Part shown: positions 35,588 through 44,958 of the stretch, piece after piece
How the letters are laid out: the number at the start of each line of letters is the position of its first letter
Numbering within the stretch: position 1 is the stretch's first letter
DNA from: Clostridia bacterium
GTDB lineage: Bacteria > Bacillota > Clostridia > Oscillospirales > CAG-272
Direction: 5' to 3'
Assembly (NCBI GenBank): GCA_017462035.1
Contig: JAFTRY010000014.1
Coordinates: 1-64,000 of the forward strand
Length of the DNA: 64,000 nt
The notes under the pieces: model-generated
What the model was told of the DNA's origin: nothing
Seen by the model: only the letters and a program-made list of their open reading frames with translations
Database searches by the model: none
Position numbers and translations under genes: made by a program

Positions 35588-36496
35588 TTAAATAAACTCT
35601 TTATAAAGCGAGCCCGGCAAAATAAGCTGATCCGAAATTTCGGCAACAGGTTCAAGCATCGCTAAAATATACTGTGCATGAGCAAAGTAAGGGCTTTGCT
35701 TTGAAACCATAGTCAAGAACCGTTTCAAATAAGGCTTTAAAATTCCCAACTCGTAGGGCATGGTGGAATCGATGCGGTAGGTGCAAACATCCACGTACGG
35801 AAAAATGTGCGCATCCTCATTCGAGCGTACACCATCCCACAAAGCAAAGGTCCTCTCGGGAGGCGTGTTTCGGAAATTGACATCCCGCACCAACCGACGT
35901 AACAGCCTCAGTTCATTGGGCTCTATGATTTCGTTTCCAACGGCAATTGAGGATTGGGGCGCAATATAGATCCCAACCACCTCTTCCGCACAAGACTCGA
36001 AAATCTCATTTGCCTCGGGATAAAGCACCTGAATTCCTTCAAACAGGAACACGTCTTCGGGACCGCTCTCCATGCTGCGGTAGCCAATCCTTTTTCCCTG
36101 TTTAAAGTCAAAGATCGGACATTCGCTTTTGTCGCAATTCATAATTTCTTTGGTAAAGCTACGGAGCTCTTCCCAATCGATGGTCTCCGCAGAATCGTAA
36201 TCAATCTTCCCCGTTCCTTTTTTCAGTGAATTGGCACGAAGCACCTCATTGTCCAAATAGAAATCGTCAATGGACACGATGTGCAACCGCCTGCCTAACG
36301 CCGCAAAGCGCTGGCTCAGCATATTAGAGGCAGTGGTTTTGCCGGAACAGGTAGGACCAGCCAAGCGAAGCATATGATTATTTTTCTTAGCACAAATCTC
36401 ATTCGCAATACTTTCCAGGTTCCGTGAGAAGTGCTCCTCGCACTGAACGATCCATTCCTGATCCGACTGATGGGTTCTTTCTAAATGTTGTTTCAT
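35588..36496 (-). CDS. Nucleoside (uridine) kinase-like protein
   Basis: A 302-residue P-loop protein of the uridine kinase/phosphoribulokinase family. Walker A is AGPTCSGKTTASNML, and SIDDFYLD follows the nucleoside-site pattern. Conserved later segments are KIDYDSAETIDWEEL, LFEGIQVL and LLRRLVRDVNFR. In Clostridia such proteins are often the kinase half of longer TGS-kinase fusions; here the N-terminal 40 residues are too short for a TGS domain. Substrate not certain. Confidence 0.85.
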   Translation of the reverse strand: MKQHLERTHQSDQEWIVQCEEHFSRNLESIANEICAKKNNHMLRLAGPTCSGKTTASNMLSQRFAALGRRLHIVSIDDFYLDNEVLRANSLKKGTGKIDYDSAETIDWEELRSFTKEIMNCDKSECPIFDFKQGKRIGYRSMESGPEDVFLFEGIQVLYPEANEIFESCAEEVVGIYIAPQSSIAVGNEIIEPNELRLLRRLVRDVNFRNTPPERTFALWDGVRSNEDAHIFPYVDVCTYRIDSTMPYELGILKPYLKRFLTMVSKQSPYFAHAQYILAMLEPVAEISDQLILPGSLYKEFI

Positions 36497-36526
36497 AGTG
36501 TTCCTTTCTGCGGAACACTGAAGCTT

Positions 36527-38029
36527 TTATTCCAGCATTCCGTGGGTACGGTAAAAATGTTCAGCCGCGTCGGCAAAGCTTTGACTTCGATCCTCCGCCA
36601 GATATTCATAGGGATATTTTTGATGAAATAACCGCTCGATATTACGAGCCTCTGTTCCGTCCACTGTGTGATCCACCAATTTAGTCACCGCTCCGGCACC
36701 GGCGGCAAAAATGGAATGAATTTCTTCCATCATGTAAATATTATACAGTCCCTCATGACCGGGTAAAGAAAACCCGACGTTTTCATAGTTTCCCACTGTA
36801 TTCTTCTGTCTATACATGTAGTAAGGAATATACCCTGCCTGATGACACTTGATCTGCGAATAATCCACGCATTTCCCCGCATCACCTCCGCGCAAGGAAT
36901 AAACGTCCGAGTTACTTCGCAGAATCTCAGATGATTTCTTTACACAGAAGGTATGTACCGTAATGTTTTCCGGATTCAGCTGAAGCACTTGATCCATCGT
37001 TGCCGAAAAACGTCGAAAATTGTCTCTGGGCAGACCCGCGATCAGATCCACGTTGACGGTTTTGACCCCTGCCGCTCTGGCATCCGCAAAAGCACGGAAA
37101 AATTCCTCAGAATTATGATTTCTTCCAATTCCGCACAACACGTCATCGTTCAGGCTCTGAGGATTCACACTAACACGGGTCACACCGTATTCTTTGGCAA
37201 TTGCCAGCTTCTCACTTGCGATGGTATCCGGTCTTCCGGCTTCCATCGTATACTCATCCAAAGCACTGACATCAGTTAACGAAGCAATATGGGACAGCAA
37301 ATCACGAATCTGTTCCTCGCTCAAAATGGTTGGCGTTCCGCCTCCGATATAGATGGTACGCACGTGTAATCCCAATCGGTCAATCAAGGCGAAATTGGAT
37401 CGAATATCCTCCTTTAAACGAACAAGATATTCCGGGATCAGGCTCAATAGTCTGTTGGAAGTATATGATACGAAGGAACAATACGTGCATCGGGAAGGAC
37501 AAAAAGGAATTGAAATATACACACTACAATCCTTCCCCGAGGGAGCACCAACGATCTTCTTTTCAGTCACCGCAATCTCAGTTGCCAAAGCCGCCTTCTT
37601 GGGAATCACCAAATAATCGGAATTTAATATCTTTTTTACACGGGTCTTACTGATCCCCGCGTTCAGCAGCTCAGATGCCACCTTGGATGGTCGGACACCG
37701 ATCAGCATTCCCCATGCGGGACGGTAGCCGATTCGTTCACCCAATGCGCCCAACACCGCTCCGCCAACCGCCAGCTTTAACATGCGATCAGCTGTTCTGC
37801 CCTCTTTTTTCTCCGCCAGATATTCAGCCTCACAGCACTTTCCCTGCCAATCGATCCTGGCATACGCATAGATTCCGTTCTCCTTCTGTTCGGATCGAAC
37901 CAACAAAACGGGAATATTTTCATCCGCCTGCTCATTTTCCTTTTGTCCGAAGTGTTCCCCTGGAAAAAAGATCATGCTCAGCGTTTGAACATAATACCGA
38001 TTTACCGGAGACTCCAATATAATTTTCAT
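36527..38029 (-). CDS. Coproporphyrinogen III dehydrogenase-like radical SAM protein HemZ
   Basis: A 500-residue radical SAM enzyme. The cluster motif is YISIPFCPSRCTYCSF (CxxxCxxC) at about residue 175, preceded by an N-terminal domain characteristic of Clostridial HemZ, and followed by GGGTPTILSEEQ, the EAGRPDT segment and SVNPQSLND. HemZ is annotated as an oxygen-independent coproporphyrinogen oxidase. The chemistry is unproven for this subgroup and no other heme genes are present here. It follows dtd after 37 bases. Confidence 0.88.
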   Translation of the reverse strand: MKIILESPVNRYYVQTLSMIFFPGEHFGQKENEQADENIPVLLVRSEQKENGIYAYARIDWQGKCCEAEYLAEKKEGRTADRMLKLAVGGAVLGALGERIGYRPAWGMLIGVRPSKVASELLNAGISKTRVKKILNSDYLVIPKKAALATEIAVTEKKIVGAPSGKDCSVYISIPFCPSRCTYCSFVSYTSNRLLSLIPEYLVRLKEDIRSNFALIDRLGLHVRTIYIGGGTPTILSEEQIRDLLSHIASLTDVSALDEYTMEAGRPDTIASEKLAIAKEYGVTRVSVNPQSLNDDVLCGIGRNHNSEEFFRAFADARAAGVKTVNVDLIAGLPRDNFRRFSATMDQVLQLNPENITVHTFCVKKSSEILRSNSDVYSLRGGDAGKCVDYSQIKCHQAGYIPYYMYRQKNTVGNYENVGFSLPGHEGLYNIYMMEEIHSIFAAGAGAVTKLVDHTVDGTEARNIERLFHQKYPYEYLAEDRSQSFADAAEHFYRTHGMLE

Positions 38030-38066
38030 GTTCTTCCCCGCCCTTACAGCGGCTCCTTATCTTTTA

Positions 38067-38537
38067 TCAAGATTGTGTTTTTCCTTTTGCCAACAGAACT
38101 CTGCTATCCATGACGATTGTCACCGGACCGTCGTCGGTATGCTGTATTTCCATATGAGCGCCAAATACACCGCATCCAACCTGTTTGATCTGTTTTTTGC
38201 ACAAATCTACAAAATACCCATACAATCTATTGGCTTCGGCAGGTGCTGCCGCCCCCATATAATCAGGGCGTTTCCCTTTTTTGTAAGATGCCAACAACGT
38301 AAAGTTGGATACCACCAGCATCTCTCCGTCTACATCCTTCAGTGAAAGATTCATTTTATCATTTTCATCCGTAAAGATACGAAGATTTACAATTTTCTCC
38401 GCAAGCGCCTCCGCGTCCGCTTTGGTATCTCCATTGGCGACTCCCAGCAAGACATAAAGACCGGCACCGCACGCTCCCGTTACGTTGCCATCAACAGACA
38501 CACTGGCATTCTTTACTCTTTGTAAAACCGCAGTCAT
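38067..38537 (-). CDS. D-aminoacyl-tRNA deacylase
   Basis: A 156-residue DTD protein that frees tRNA from D-amino acids and glycine mischarging. The cis Gly-Pro motif is DDGPVTIVMDS (family NxGPVT) and the facing motif is VVSNFTLLAS (family SQFTL, with Asn for Gln here). The catalytic Thr is kept. Gene order relA-dtd matches B. subtilis, where yrvI (dtd) follows relA. Thirteen bases separate it from relA. Confidence 0.95.
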   Translation of the reverse strand: MTAVLQRVKNASVSVDGNVTGACGAGLYVLLGVANGDTKADAEALAEKIVNLRIFTDENDKMNLSLKDVDGEMLVVSNFTLLASYKKGKRPDYMGAAAPAEANRLYGYFVDLCKKQIKQVGCGVFGAHMEIQHTDDGPVTIVMDSRVLLAKGKTQS

Positions 38538-38550
38538 ACGAGCCTCCTTT

Positions 38551-40776
38551 TTACGAAAATCCTCGGGTAATATCGGTCACGCCGTCGATGGATTTCAGAC
38601 GGGATACGATGGAACGGTAATGCTCTACGTTTTTACAGCTGATTTTCAGGTGAATGATAGAGCATCCGGAGGAACTGTTCGTTGTATTAATCTGAAGCAG
38701 GAAGACTCTCATTTCCGACAGAGCCACGGAAATATCGGCAACAATCCCCATACGATCACAAACATCCAGAGTAATCTGTGCCTCATACATGCTCTGATCA
38801 GAGTTATTGTCTCCACTCTCCCAATGAGCTTCTACCCATCGATTGGAATTTTCGGGGTTAGCGCGCCCCAATTTTACGTTGGGACAATCCTGCTTGTGGA
38901 TGGAAATACCAAATCCTTTGGTAATAAACCCGATCACCTCATCACCGGGCAACGGATTACAACACCGCGCAAATTTGACCTGGCATCCGTGAGCACCATC
39001 CACCACGATACCACCGGTGGAATGAGGTCGCTTCGGCGAAACTGTCTTGATCTGCTCCACCGTCATAGGCTCCGAAACGCCCTCTGTCTCCAACGCCGCC
39101 ATTGCTCTTTCATATTCATCGCGGAGCTTACCCGAAAGCTTGCCCATTGAGATGCCGCCGTATCCCAAAGTGTTGTATAGGTCGTCAGCACTCATAAAGC
39201 CCAGTCGTTTTCCTACCGTAGCCACGATCTCATTTCTGCGGCTTTCGGTACAAAGCTTGCTCCAATGACGGATCTCGGCATCGATCATGCTCTTACCGGC
39301 AATTATGTTATCCGCCCTCTTTTCCTTTTTGAACCATCCGCGGATTTTGGTTCTCGCTTCGCTGGTTTTGACAATGGTAAGCCAATCGCGGCTGGGACCC
39401 TTGGAAGAGGATGAGGTCAAGATCTCCACGATATCTCCCGTCTCAGGTACTCGGTCAATGGGAACAATCACTCCATTGATCTTAGCACCGATCATGGAGT
39501 TACCAACCCCGGAATGAATGGCATAGGCAAAGTCGATAACCGTAGACCCCTGAGGTAAAGCAATCACATCGCCCTTTGGCGTGAATACGAAGGTCTCGTC
39601 ATGGAAAAGATCTGTTTTTAGAGCATGGAGAAACTCATCCGGATCCTTTGTGGCGTTTTCAGTCTCCACCAGACGGGAAATCCATTCCAGCTTCTTATCG
39701 ATTTCTTCCTTGGATTTCTCACCGGATTTATATTTCCAGTGCGCCGCAATACCGTATTCTGCCACATGGTGCATCTCCCAAGTACGAATCTGTACTTCAA
39801 AGGGGATACCCTCACGTCCGATAACCGTAGTATGCAGAGATCGATACATATTGGGCTTCGGGGTAGAAATATAGTCCTTGAACCGTCCCGGCACCGACTT
39901 AAACATTTCATGGATCAAACCAAAAGCCGTGTAACACTCCAATTCGTTATCCACGATAATACGCAACGCATAAAAGTCATAGATCTGATCGAAGCTTTTG
40001 TTCTGGTTATACATCTTCCGATAGATGCTATAAACGGATTTGATTCTTCCCTCTAAGGTAAAATGAATATGATTTTCGGTCAACCGCTCGCTTACCGATT
40101 CCTTCAAGTGTTCGATGAAATCGATGCTTTCGCCGTACTTCTCCTCAATGTAGCCTTGGATTTCCCTATAGCCAATGGGATCCAAGTAAGAAATGCAGAG
40201 ATTCTCCAACTCCTGTTTGATTTTCTGCATACCCAGACGGTGTGCCAAAGGCGCGTACACATGCATTGTCTCCAGTGCTGTAGCACGCCGTTTGGGATCC
40301 GGTTTTACCGCCAATGTTCGCATATTGTGCAGACGGTCGCACAGCTTAATAAAGATTACCCGAACATCCTTAGACATGGCGAGAAGCATTTTGCGGATAT
40401 TCTCAATATGGGCTTCTTCTTTATCCTCCACATTCACATCCACCAGCTTGGTCAGACCGTCCACCAGCATGGATACCTCCGCGCCAAACATGGATTCGAG
40501 CTTCTTTAAGTCGGTCTGATCCGAGCAGTCCTCTACCGTGTCATGCAACAACGCGGCACAAATAGAATTGGTATCAAGCCCCAAACCAGCCACGATCTCT
40601 GCCACAGCAATAGGATGGGTAATATAGGGCTCACCGCTGACACGGAACTGCCCTTCGTGTAGCTTAGCGGCATACTCTTCCGCAAGCTTAATTTTTTCTA
40701 TATTGTATTTGCGTCCGGATTCTTCCAAGAGCTTAAATAAGCGCTCACTACCCGAATATGTTCCATCAGACATCAT
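38551..40776 (-). CDS. Bifunctional (p)ppGpp synthetase/hydrolase RelA/SpoT
   Basis: A 741-residue Rel enzyme of the stringent response. Domains in order: HD hydrolase (AALLHDTVEDCS, about 65-76), synthetase (YDFYALRIIVDNELECY, then GRFKDYISTPKPNMYRSLHT), TGS (FTPKGDVIALPQGSTVIDFA), helical and zinc-finger-like region (VKFARCCNPLPGDEVIGFIT), and C-terminal ACT (TLDVCDRMGIVADISVALSE). The intact HD motif and the RxKD synthetase loop suggest both activities. It lies between recJ and dtd. Confidence 0.96.
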   Translation of the reverse strand: MMSDGTYSGSERLFKLLEESGRKYNIEKIKLAEEYAAKLHEGQFRVSGEPYITHPIAVAEIVAGLGLDTNSICAALLHDTVEDCSDQTDLKKLESMFGAEVSMLVDGLTKLVDVNVEDKEEAHIENIRKMLLAMSKDVRVIFIKLCDRLHNMRTLAVKPDPKRRATALETMHVYAPLAHRLGMQKIKQELENLCISYLDPIGYREIQGYIEEKYGESIDFIEHLKESVSERLTENHIHFTLEGRIKSVYSIYRKMYNQNKSFDQIYDFYALRIIVDNELECYTAFGLIHEMFKSVPGRFKDYISTPKPNMYRSLHTTVIGREGIPFEVQIRTWEMHHVAEYGIAAHWKYKSGEKSKEEIDKKLEWISRLVETENATKDPDEFLHALKTDLFHDETFVFTPKGDVIALPQGSTVIDFAYAIHSGVGNSMIGAKINGVIVPIDRVPETGDIVEILTSSSSKGPSRDWLTIVKTSEARTKIRGWFKKEKRADNIIAGKSMIDAEIRHWSKLCTESRRNEIVATVGKRLGFMSADDLYNTLGYGGISMGKLSGKLRDEYERAMAALETEGVSEPMTVEQIKTVSPKRPHSTGGIVVDGAHGCQVKFARCCNPLPGDEVIGFITKGFGISIHKQDCPNVKLGRANPENSNRWVEAHWESGDNNSDQSMYEAQITLDVCDRMGIVADISVALSEMRVFLLQINTTNSSSGCSIIHLKISCKNVEHYRSIVSRLKSIDGVTDITRGFS

Positions 40777-40816
40777 GAAATTGCCTCTCTTATTGATCTA
40801 AATCTATAACGCTTCT

Positions 40817-43009
40817 TTACCTGATACGATCTAAACACTGATTCCTTAGTTTTTTCAGGATAGATGATTTTTCGATATTTGTCTTTGCGGCATTGTACAC
40901 CACGTGAAACTCGTAAATATCCCGATCCAATTCTATGATCTCACAAATATTCAATTCGTTAAATATTCGTAGGATATACTTCAGTTTCACATAATTGATA
41001 ATGGGAGCTTCCGCTGTCCCGTTCACCAGCTTCAAAATGCTTTTTTGATCCAGTACACTGGTGCCAAAACGATATTCCCGTCTAAGTACCTTATAAACAC
41101 AGGCAAAATCCTCTCGATCCGGCAAGACGTTTTCGTCCGCGCCGAAGGTTCCGCCCTCGTTAATTTCAAGATACCTCTTCTTTTGTTCCGCTAAAGCGGT
41201 TGTGAACGCTTCGGCAACTCTGGCATCTTGTAGAATCATTTGCACACTGCGAATATTCTTATAATCGTTGATATCCAGATTAAAAAGAATATCAATCTGG
41301 TCTCCCGTTTCAAATCCTAAGTCACCTTCGCCCACTCCAAAATACAACGCCGTGATACAAATACCGTCCTTTTCCAAAAGCAACCGTGAGTGCTTTCCGC
41401 CCCCGATACCAGTAATTCGCTTCACGTGAATATTTTTCATCATAAATGAAGGGGACGTATTCCCCACACCAAAGGGCTCCAGGAGGGACATTTCTTGAGC
41501 AAGTTTCATGGTTACGTCAGACATGGATAACTCGCAATCGGCTTCGACGCAAATTTGAAAGACATCTTCCGAAAGAATATTCTTTGCGTACTCATTGATC
41601 TTTTTTCGAAAATCCGCCAGATTTCCTCGCTTCACCGTCAAACCGGCAGCCAGCTCATGACCACCGTACTTGACCAGCAGATCCTCGCAATAATTTAACG
41701 CCTCAACCAAATTCATTCCCTTAATGCTTCTTCCGGATCCCTTTCCGTCATCGAAAGGAGAAGCTTCGCTTCCGGATCCCTCAAATGAAACCAGGATCGA
41801 AGGCAACCCGTATCGCTCGGTGATTCTAGACGCGACGATTCCGATAATGCCATGCTTCCAATCGTTGCTATCCAAAACGATCACCAGATCGTTTTCAAAA
41901 TCAGTAGTATTCTCAATTTGTTCATAAGCCTGAATCGCGATTCGATTTTCTTCCGCCTGGCGTTGGCGGTTGATCTCACATAGCGCTTCGGCTGCCGCCT
42001 GAGCACGGTTCCAATCCTCCTCCAACAAAAGCTTTACCGCAATGGATGCGTCGCTGATTCTTCCCGCCGCATTGATCCGAGGAGCTATGGCAAAGCCAAT
42101 CATACTAGCAGTCATTTTTTTCTTTGTCTGATCGTCTCCGTTTTTACGGGTAGTGGATGCTTCAATCAGTGCCTTAAGTCCCGGACGGCGAGTATTCTCC
42201 ATCAATCGAAGCCCCAGGCTCACAATCATACGGTTTTCATCCACTACAGGCATCACGTCAGCAATCGTTCCCACGGCAGTCAGATCCGCGTATTCCATGC
42301 AAATACGACGGACTCCCTGAATGACTGGTTCACCAGCCTCCCGGCAACGGTTCATCTCGCAGGCACAAATCACCTTGAACACGACACCTACTCCTGCAAG
42401 TTCCTTGAAAGGATAGGGACAATCCGGTCTGTGCGGATTGACTACGGCGCAGGCATTGGGCAGTTCTGCACGGCACTCATGGTGATCGGTAACCACAAAA
42501 TCCACACCTAACTGCTTGGCGTATTCTACCTCGCTGTTAGCGGTAATACCTGTATCAACAGTAATAATCAGCTGAGTCCCCTCCTCCGCCAAGTGCTCAA
42601 CGGCTTGACAGGATACACCATATCCCTCCCCGTCCCTGGTGGGAATCTTAATATCCACCTGTGCGCCAAGAGACATCAAATATAGATAAAGAACTGTCAC
42701 GGAGGTCACTCCGTCTACATCGTAATCACCGTATATGCAAATTTTTTCATGCTCCTTCACGGCGCGTAGAATTCGTTCCACCGCCCGATTCATGTCTGCA
42801 AGCAAATAGGGATCATGAAAATCATTCTGCTCCAAACGGAGAAAGCGCTGTGCTTCTTGGACAGAATGGTATCCTCGGTTATACAGCAATACAGCTAACA
42901 GCTCAGACACACCCATTGTATGTGCCATCTCGCGGATCACCGCATCACGTTCTTTGTCTCCGAAGGTATACTTTACTTTCCACACCTTCTCACGTTTGAT
43001 TTCCTTCAT
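40817..43009 (-). CDS. Single-stranded-DNA-specific exonuclease RecJ
   Basis: A 730-residue DHH-family 5'-3' exonuclease for recombination and mismatch repair. Motifs: YGDYDVDGVTSVTVLYLYL, DTGIT, VVTDHHE, then the DHHA1 part KGSGRSIKGMNLVEAL with GGHELAAGLTV, an OB-like domain (VKRITGIGGGKHSRLLL) and an extra C-terminal domain common in Firmicutes RecJ. GAGGTAAAT precedes the ATG. Confidence 0.95.
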   Translation of the reverse strand: MKEIKREKVWKVKYTFGDKERDAVIREMAHTMGVSELLAVLLYNRGYHSVQEAQRFLRLEQNDFHDPYLLADMNRAVERILRAVKEHEKICIYGDYDVDGVTSVTVLYLYLMSLGAQVDIKIPTRDGEGYGVSCQAVEHLAEEGTQLIITVDTGITANSEVEYAKQLGVDFVVTDHHECRAELPNACAVVNPHRPDCPYPFKELAGVGVVFKVICACEMNRCREAGEPVIQGVRRICMEYADLTAVGTIADVMPVVDENRMIVSLGLRLMENTRRPGLKALIEASTTRKNGDDQTKKKMTASMIGFAIAPRINAAGRISDASIAVKLLLEEDWNRAQAAAEALCEINRQRQAEENRIAIQAYEQIENTTDFENDLVIVLDSNDWKHGIIGIVASRITERYGLPSILVSFEGSGSEASPFDDGKGSGRSIKGMNLVEALNYCEDLLVKYGGHELAAGLTVKRGNLADFRKKINEYAKNILSEDVFQICVEADCELSMSDVTMKLAQEMSLLEPFGVGNTSPSFMMKNIHVKRITGIGGGKHSRLLLEKDGICITALYFGVGEGDLGFETGDQIDILFNLDINDYKNIRSVQMILQDARVAEAFTTALAEQKKRYLEINEGGTFGADENVLPDREDFACVYKVLRREYRFGTSVLDQKSILKLVNGTAEAPIINYVKLKYILRIFNELNICEIIELDRDIYEFHVVYNAAKTNIEKSSILKKLRNQCLDRIR

Positions 43010-43052
43010 GGATTTACCTCAAATATTCTTGGTTTGCCAGCTTATTGGCATT

Positions 43053-44690
43053 TTATTTTGCTATAAACAACTGATCCTGCGGAGCAAATCGCTTTATGAT
43101 CTGCTGCGCCACCCGTATTCCGTCCACTGCGGCACTGGTAATGCCGCCGGCATAGCCGGCACCTTCACCGCATGGAAAAATTCTTTCATGACCGATGGCA
43201 TGACAGGTATCGCTTCGAAGGATCCTGACCGGTGCAGAGGTTCTTGTTTCTACTCCCGTCAAAACAGCGTGATTAGAGGCAAATCCTCTAATTTTTCGAT
43301 CAAAACTAACCAATCCTCTGCGCAATTCCTCGCATACAAACGCAGGAAGGATCCGATCCATAGATCCACATCGAACTCTTCCGTCACGATAACTGGGTTG
43401 AACAACAGTAGGCTCACTTCCCTCCGTACGGTTCAGAAAATCGCCCACCGTCTGTATGGGAGCAGAGTAATCCCTTCCGCCCTCCAAAAAAGCCCCCTGC
43501 TCCAAGCGACGCTGAAAAGCAATGGCACCCTCCGCCGTTCCGCCATAATCCTCGGGGTGAATCGAAACGCAAACCGCAGAGTTCGCGTTTTTTCCATCTC
43601 TTGCGTAACGGATCATCCCGTTCACCACAACACTATCTTCCTCCGATGCCGCGGCAACTACCTGACCGCCGGGACACATACAAAAGGTATAAACTCCCCG
43701 TCCGGAGGAGGTGTCAGACAGATGATACTCGCCCCGCCCCAGCTTGGGATGACCGGCAAAATCACCATAAAGCGAGCGATCAATGTTTTCCTGTAAATGC
43801 TCAATTCTCACTCCCACCGAAATGGGTTTCGGTTCTACCATGTATCCATTTTTCAAGAGCATGGCATACGTATCTCTGGCACTGTTTCCAGGAGCCAGCA
43901 CCAACGCGGAGCACCGCAAATCACCCTTTGTAGTTTTTGCGAGAATATCTCCGTCCGGCAATTCTCGAACGGAGTCCAGACGGCAACGGTAAAGGACCGT
44001 TCCGCCAAGGCTCTCGATATGTTGAAGCATACGATCAACCACGCCCGTCAGCAAATCCGTTCCAATATGCGGCTTTGCCGCCACCAGAATTTCCTTCGGA
44101 GCACCAAAATCACAAAAACGCTCCAAAACATATGAGGTTCTCGGATCGTTGATACGGGTCAGCAATTTTCCATCGGAAAAGGTACCGGCACCGCCAGCAC
44201 CGAACTGAATATTACATTCGGTGTCCAAAATGCCATCTCGAACAAATCTTTCGTAAGCGCGGCTTCGCTCTGTAACCGAATCGCCTCGATCTATAATAAC
44301 AGGGGCATATCCTTCTTCAGCCAGCATCAATGCGCAGAACAATCCCGCCGGTCCCATACCGACAACCAAAGGGGCAGAAGACATCTTTTCTATTCCTCGC
44401 TCTATCTTCACCGTTTGGCGATATAGAGGAGAAACAGAATATTTCAATTTTTTAGGCAAAGCAACGGCAGTATCATCCGCCGAACGTACTGCCACCGAAT
44501 AAACCAATTGAACATGATTCTTTTTGCGGGCATCAACCGATTTTTTATAAATATCAAAACGAAGTCGTGCAGGGGAAAACCCTGCACGCTTCAATTCTGA
44601 CGCAACAACGGAACATGCCTCAGATTCATCAGAATCAGGGGATAGACTAATTCCGTTGACCAAAAAGCCTACAATCGTTTCATCTGACAT
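43053..44690 (-). CDS. FAD-dependent oxidoreductase, COG2509-type
   Basis: About 545 residues. The dinucleotide-binding motif GMGPAGLFCALMLAEEGYAP is at about residue 105, preceded by an N-terminal domain of about 95 residues, and followed by ECNIQFGAGGAGTFSDGKLLTR and the C-terminal FAD segment FPCGEGAGYAGGITSAAVDGI. These belong to the uncharacterised FAD-dependent dehydrogenase family found across Firmicutes; the reaction is unknown. The ATG at 44690 is seven bases after GAGGAG inside the previous gene; the two overlap by 12 bases. Confidence 0.9.
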   Translation of the reverse strand: MSDETIVGFLVNGISLSPDSDESEACSVVASELKRAGFSPARLRFDIYKKSVDARKKNHVQLVYSVAVRSADDTAVALPKKLKYSVSPLYRQTVKIERGIEKMSSAPLVVGMGPAGLFCALMLAEEGYAPVIIDRGDSVTERSRAYERFVRDGILDTECNIQFGAGGAGTFSDGKLLTRINDPRTSYVLERFCDFGAPKEILVAAKPHIGTDLLTGVVDRMLQHIESLGGTVLYRCRLDSVRELPDGDILAKTTKGDLRCSALVLAPGNSARDTYAMLLKNGYMVEPKPISVGVRIEHLQENIDRSLYGDFAGHPKLGRGEYHLSDTSSGRGVYTFCMCPGGQVVAAASEEDSVVVNGMIRYARDGKNANSAVCVSIHPEDYGGTAEGAIAFQRRLEQGAFLEGGRDYSAPIQTVGDFLNRTEGSEPTVVQPSYRDGRVRCGSMDRILPAFVCEELRRGLVSFDRKIRGFASNHAVLTGVETRTSAPVRILRSDTCHAIGHERIFPCGEGAGYAGGITSAAVDGIRVAQQIIKRFAPQDQLFIAK

Positions 44691-44701
44691 AGCTGATCTC
44701 C

Positions 44702-44923
44702 TCAAAGCTCGAAAACACTCTGAGTAATCCCCGCACGGTCTGGCTTGCTCGCTACGTTAGTCTGCTCCTCGGAGTCATTGTTTTCCACGGAAGAAGCATA
44801 CAACCATATGACAAAGGCAACCAACAAGCAAATGATCAAGGAAAACAAATTATGCTTTCTCGCTTTTTTTACCGCGTGAGTTCCTTCGTCTCGCATCATT
44901 TCATTTTTCTCTCTTCTTGACAT
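44702..44923 (-). CDS. Short membrane-anchor protein resembling the N-terminus of CdaR (YbbR)
   Basis: A protein of about 73 residues: a charged cytoplasmic start, one membrane helix (FSLIICLLVAFVIWLYASSV) and an acidic tail of about 25 residues. The helix and its position right after cdaA match CdaR (YbbR), the regulator of CdaA, but the YbbR beta repeats that make up most of that protein are absent, and the next gene starts immediately. The frame opens at GTG 44947, but the second ATG at 44923 is five bases after CGGAGG and is preferred. A mini-CdaR is inference; it may be an unrelated small membrane protein. Confidence 0.7.
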   Translation of the reverse strand: MSRREKNEMMRDEGTHAVKKARKHNLFSLIICLLVAFVIWLYASSVENNDSEEQTNVASKPDRAGITQSVFEL

Positions 44924-44958
44924 CATATCCTCCGACGTATCAATCACCCCAAAGCTGA

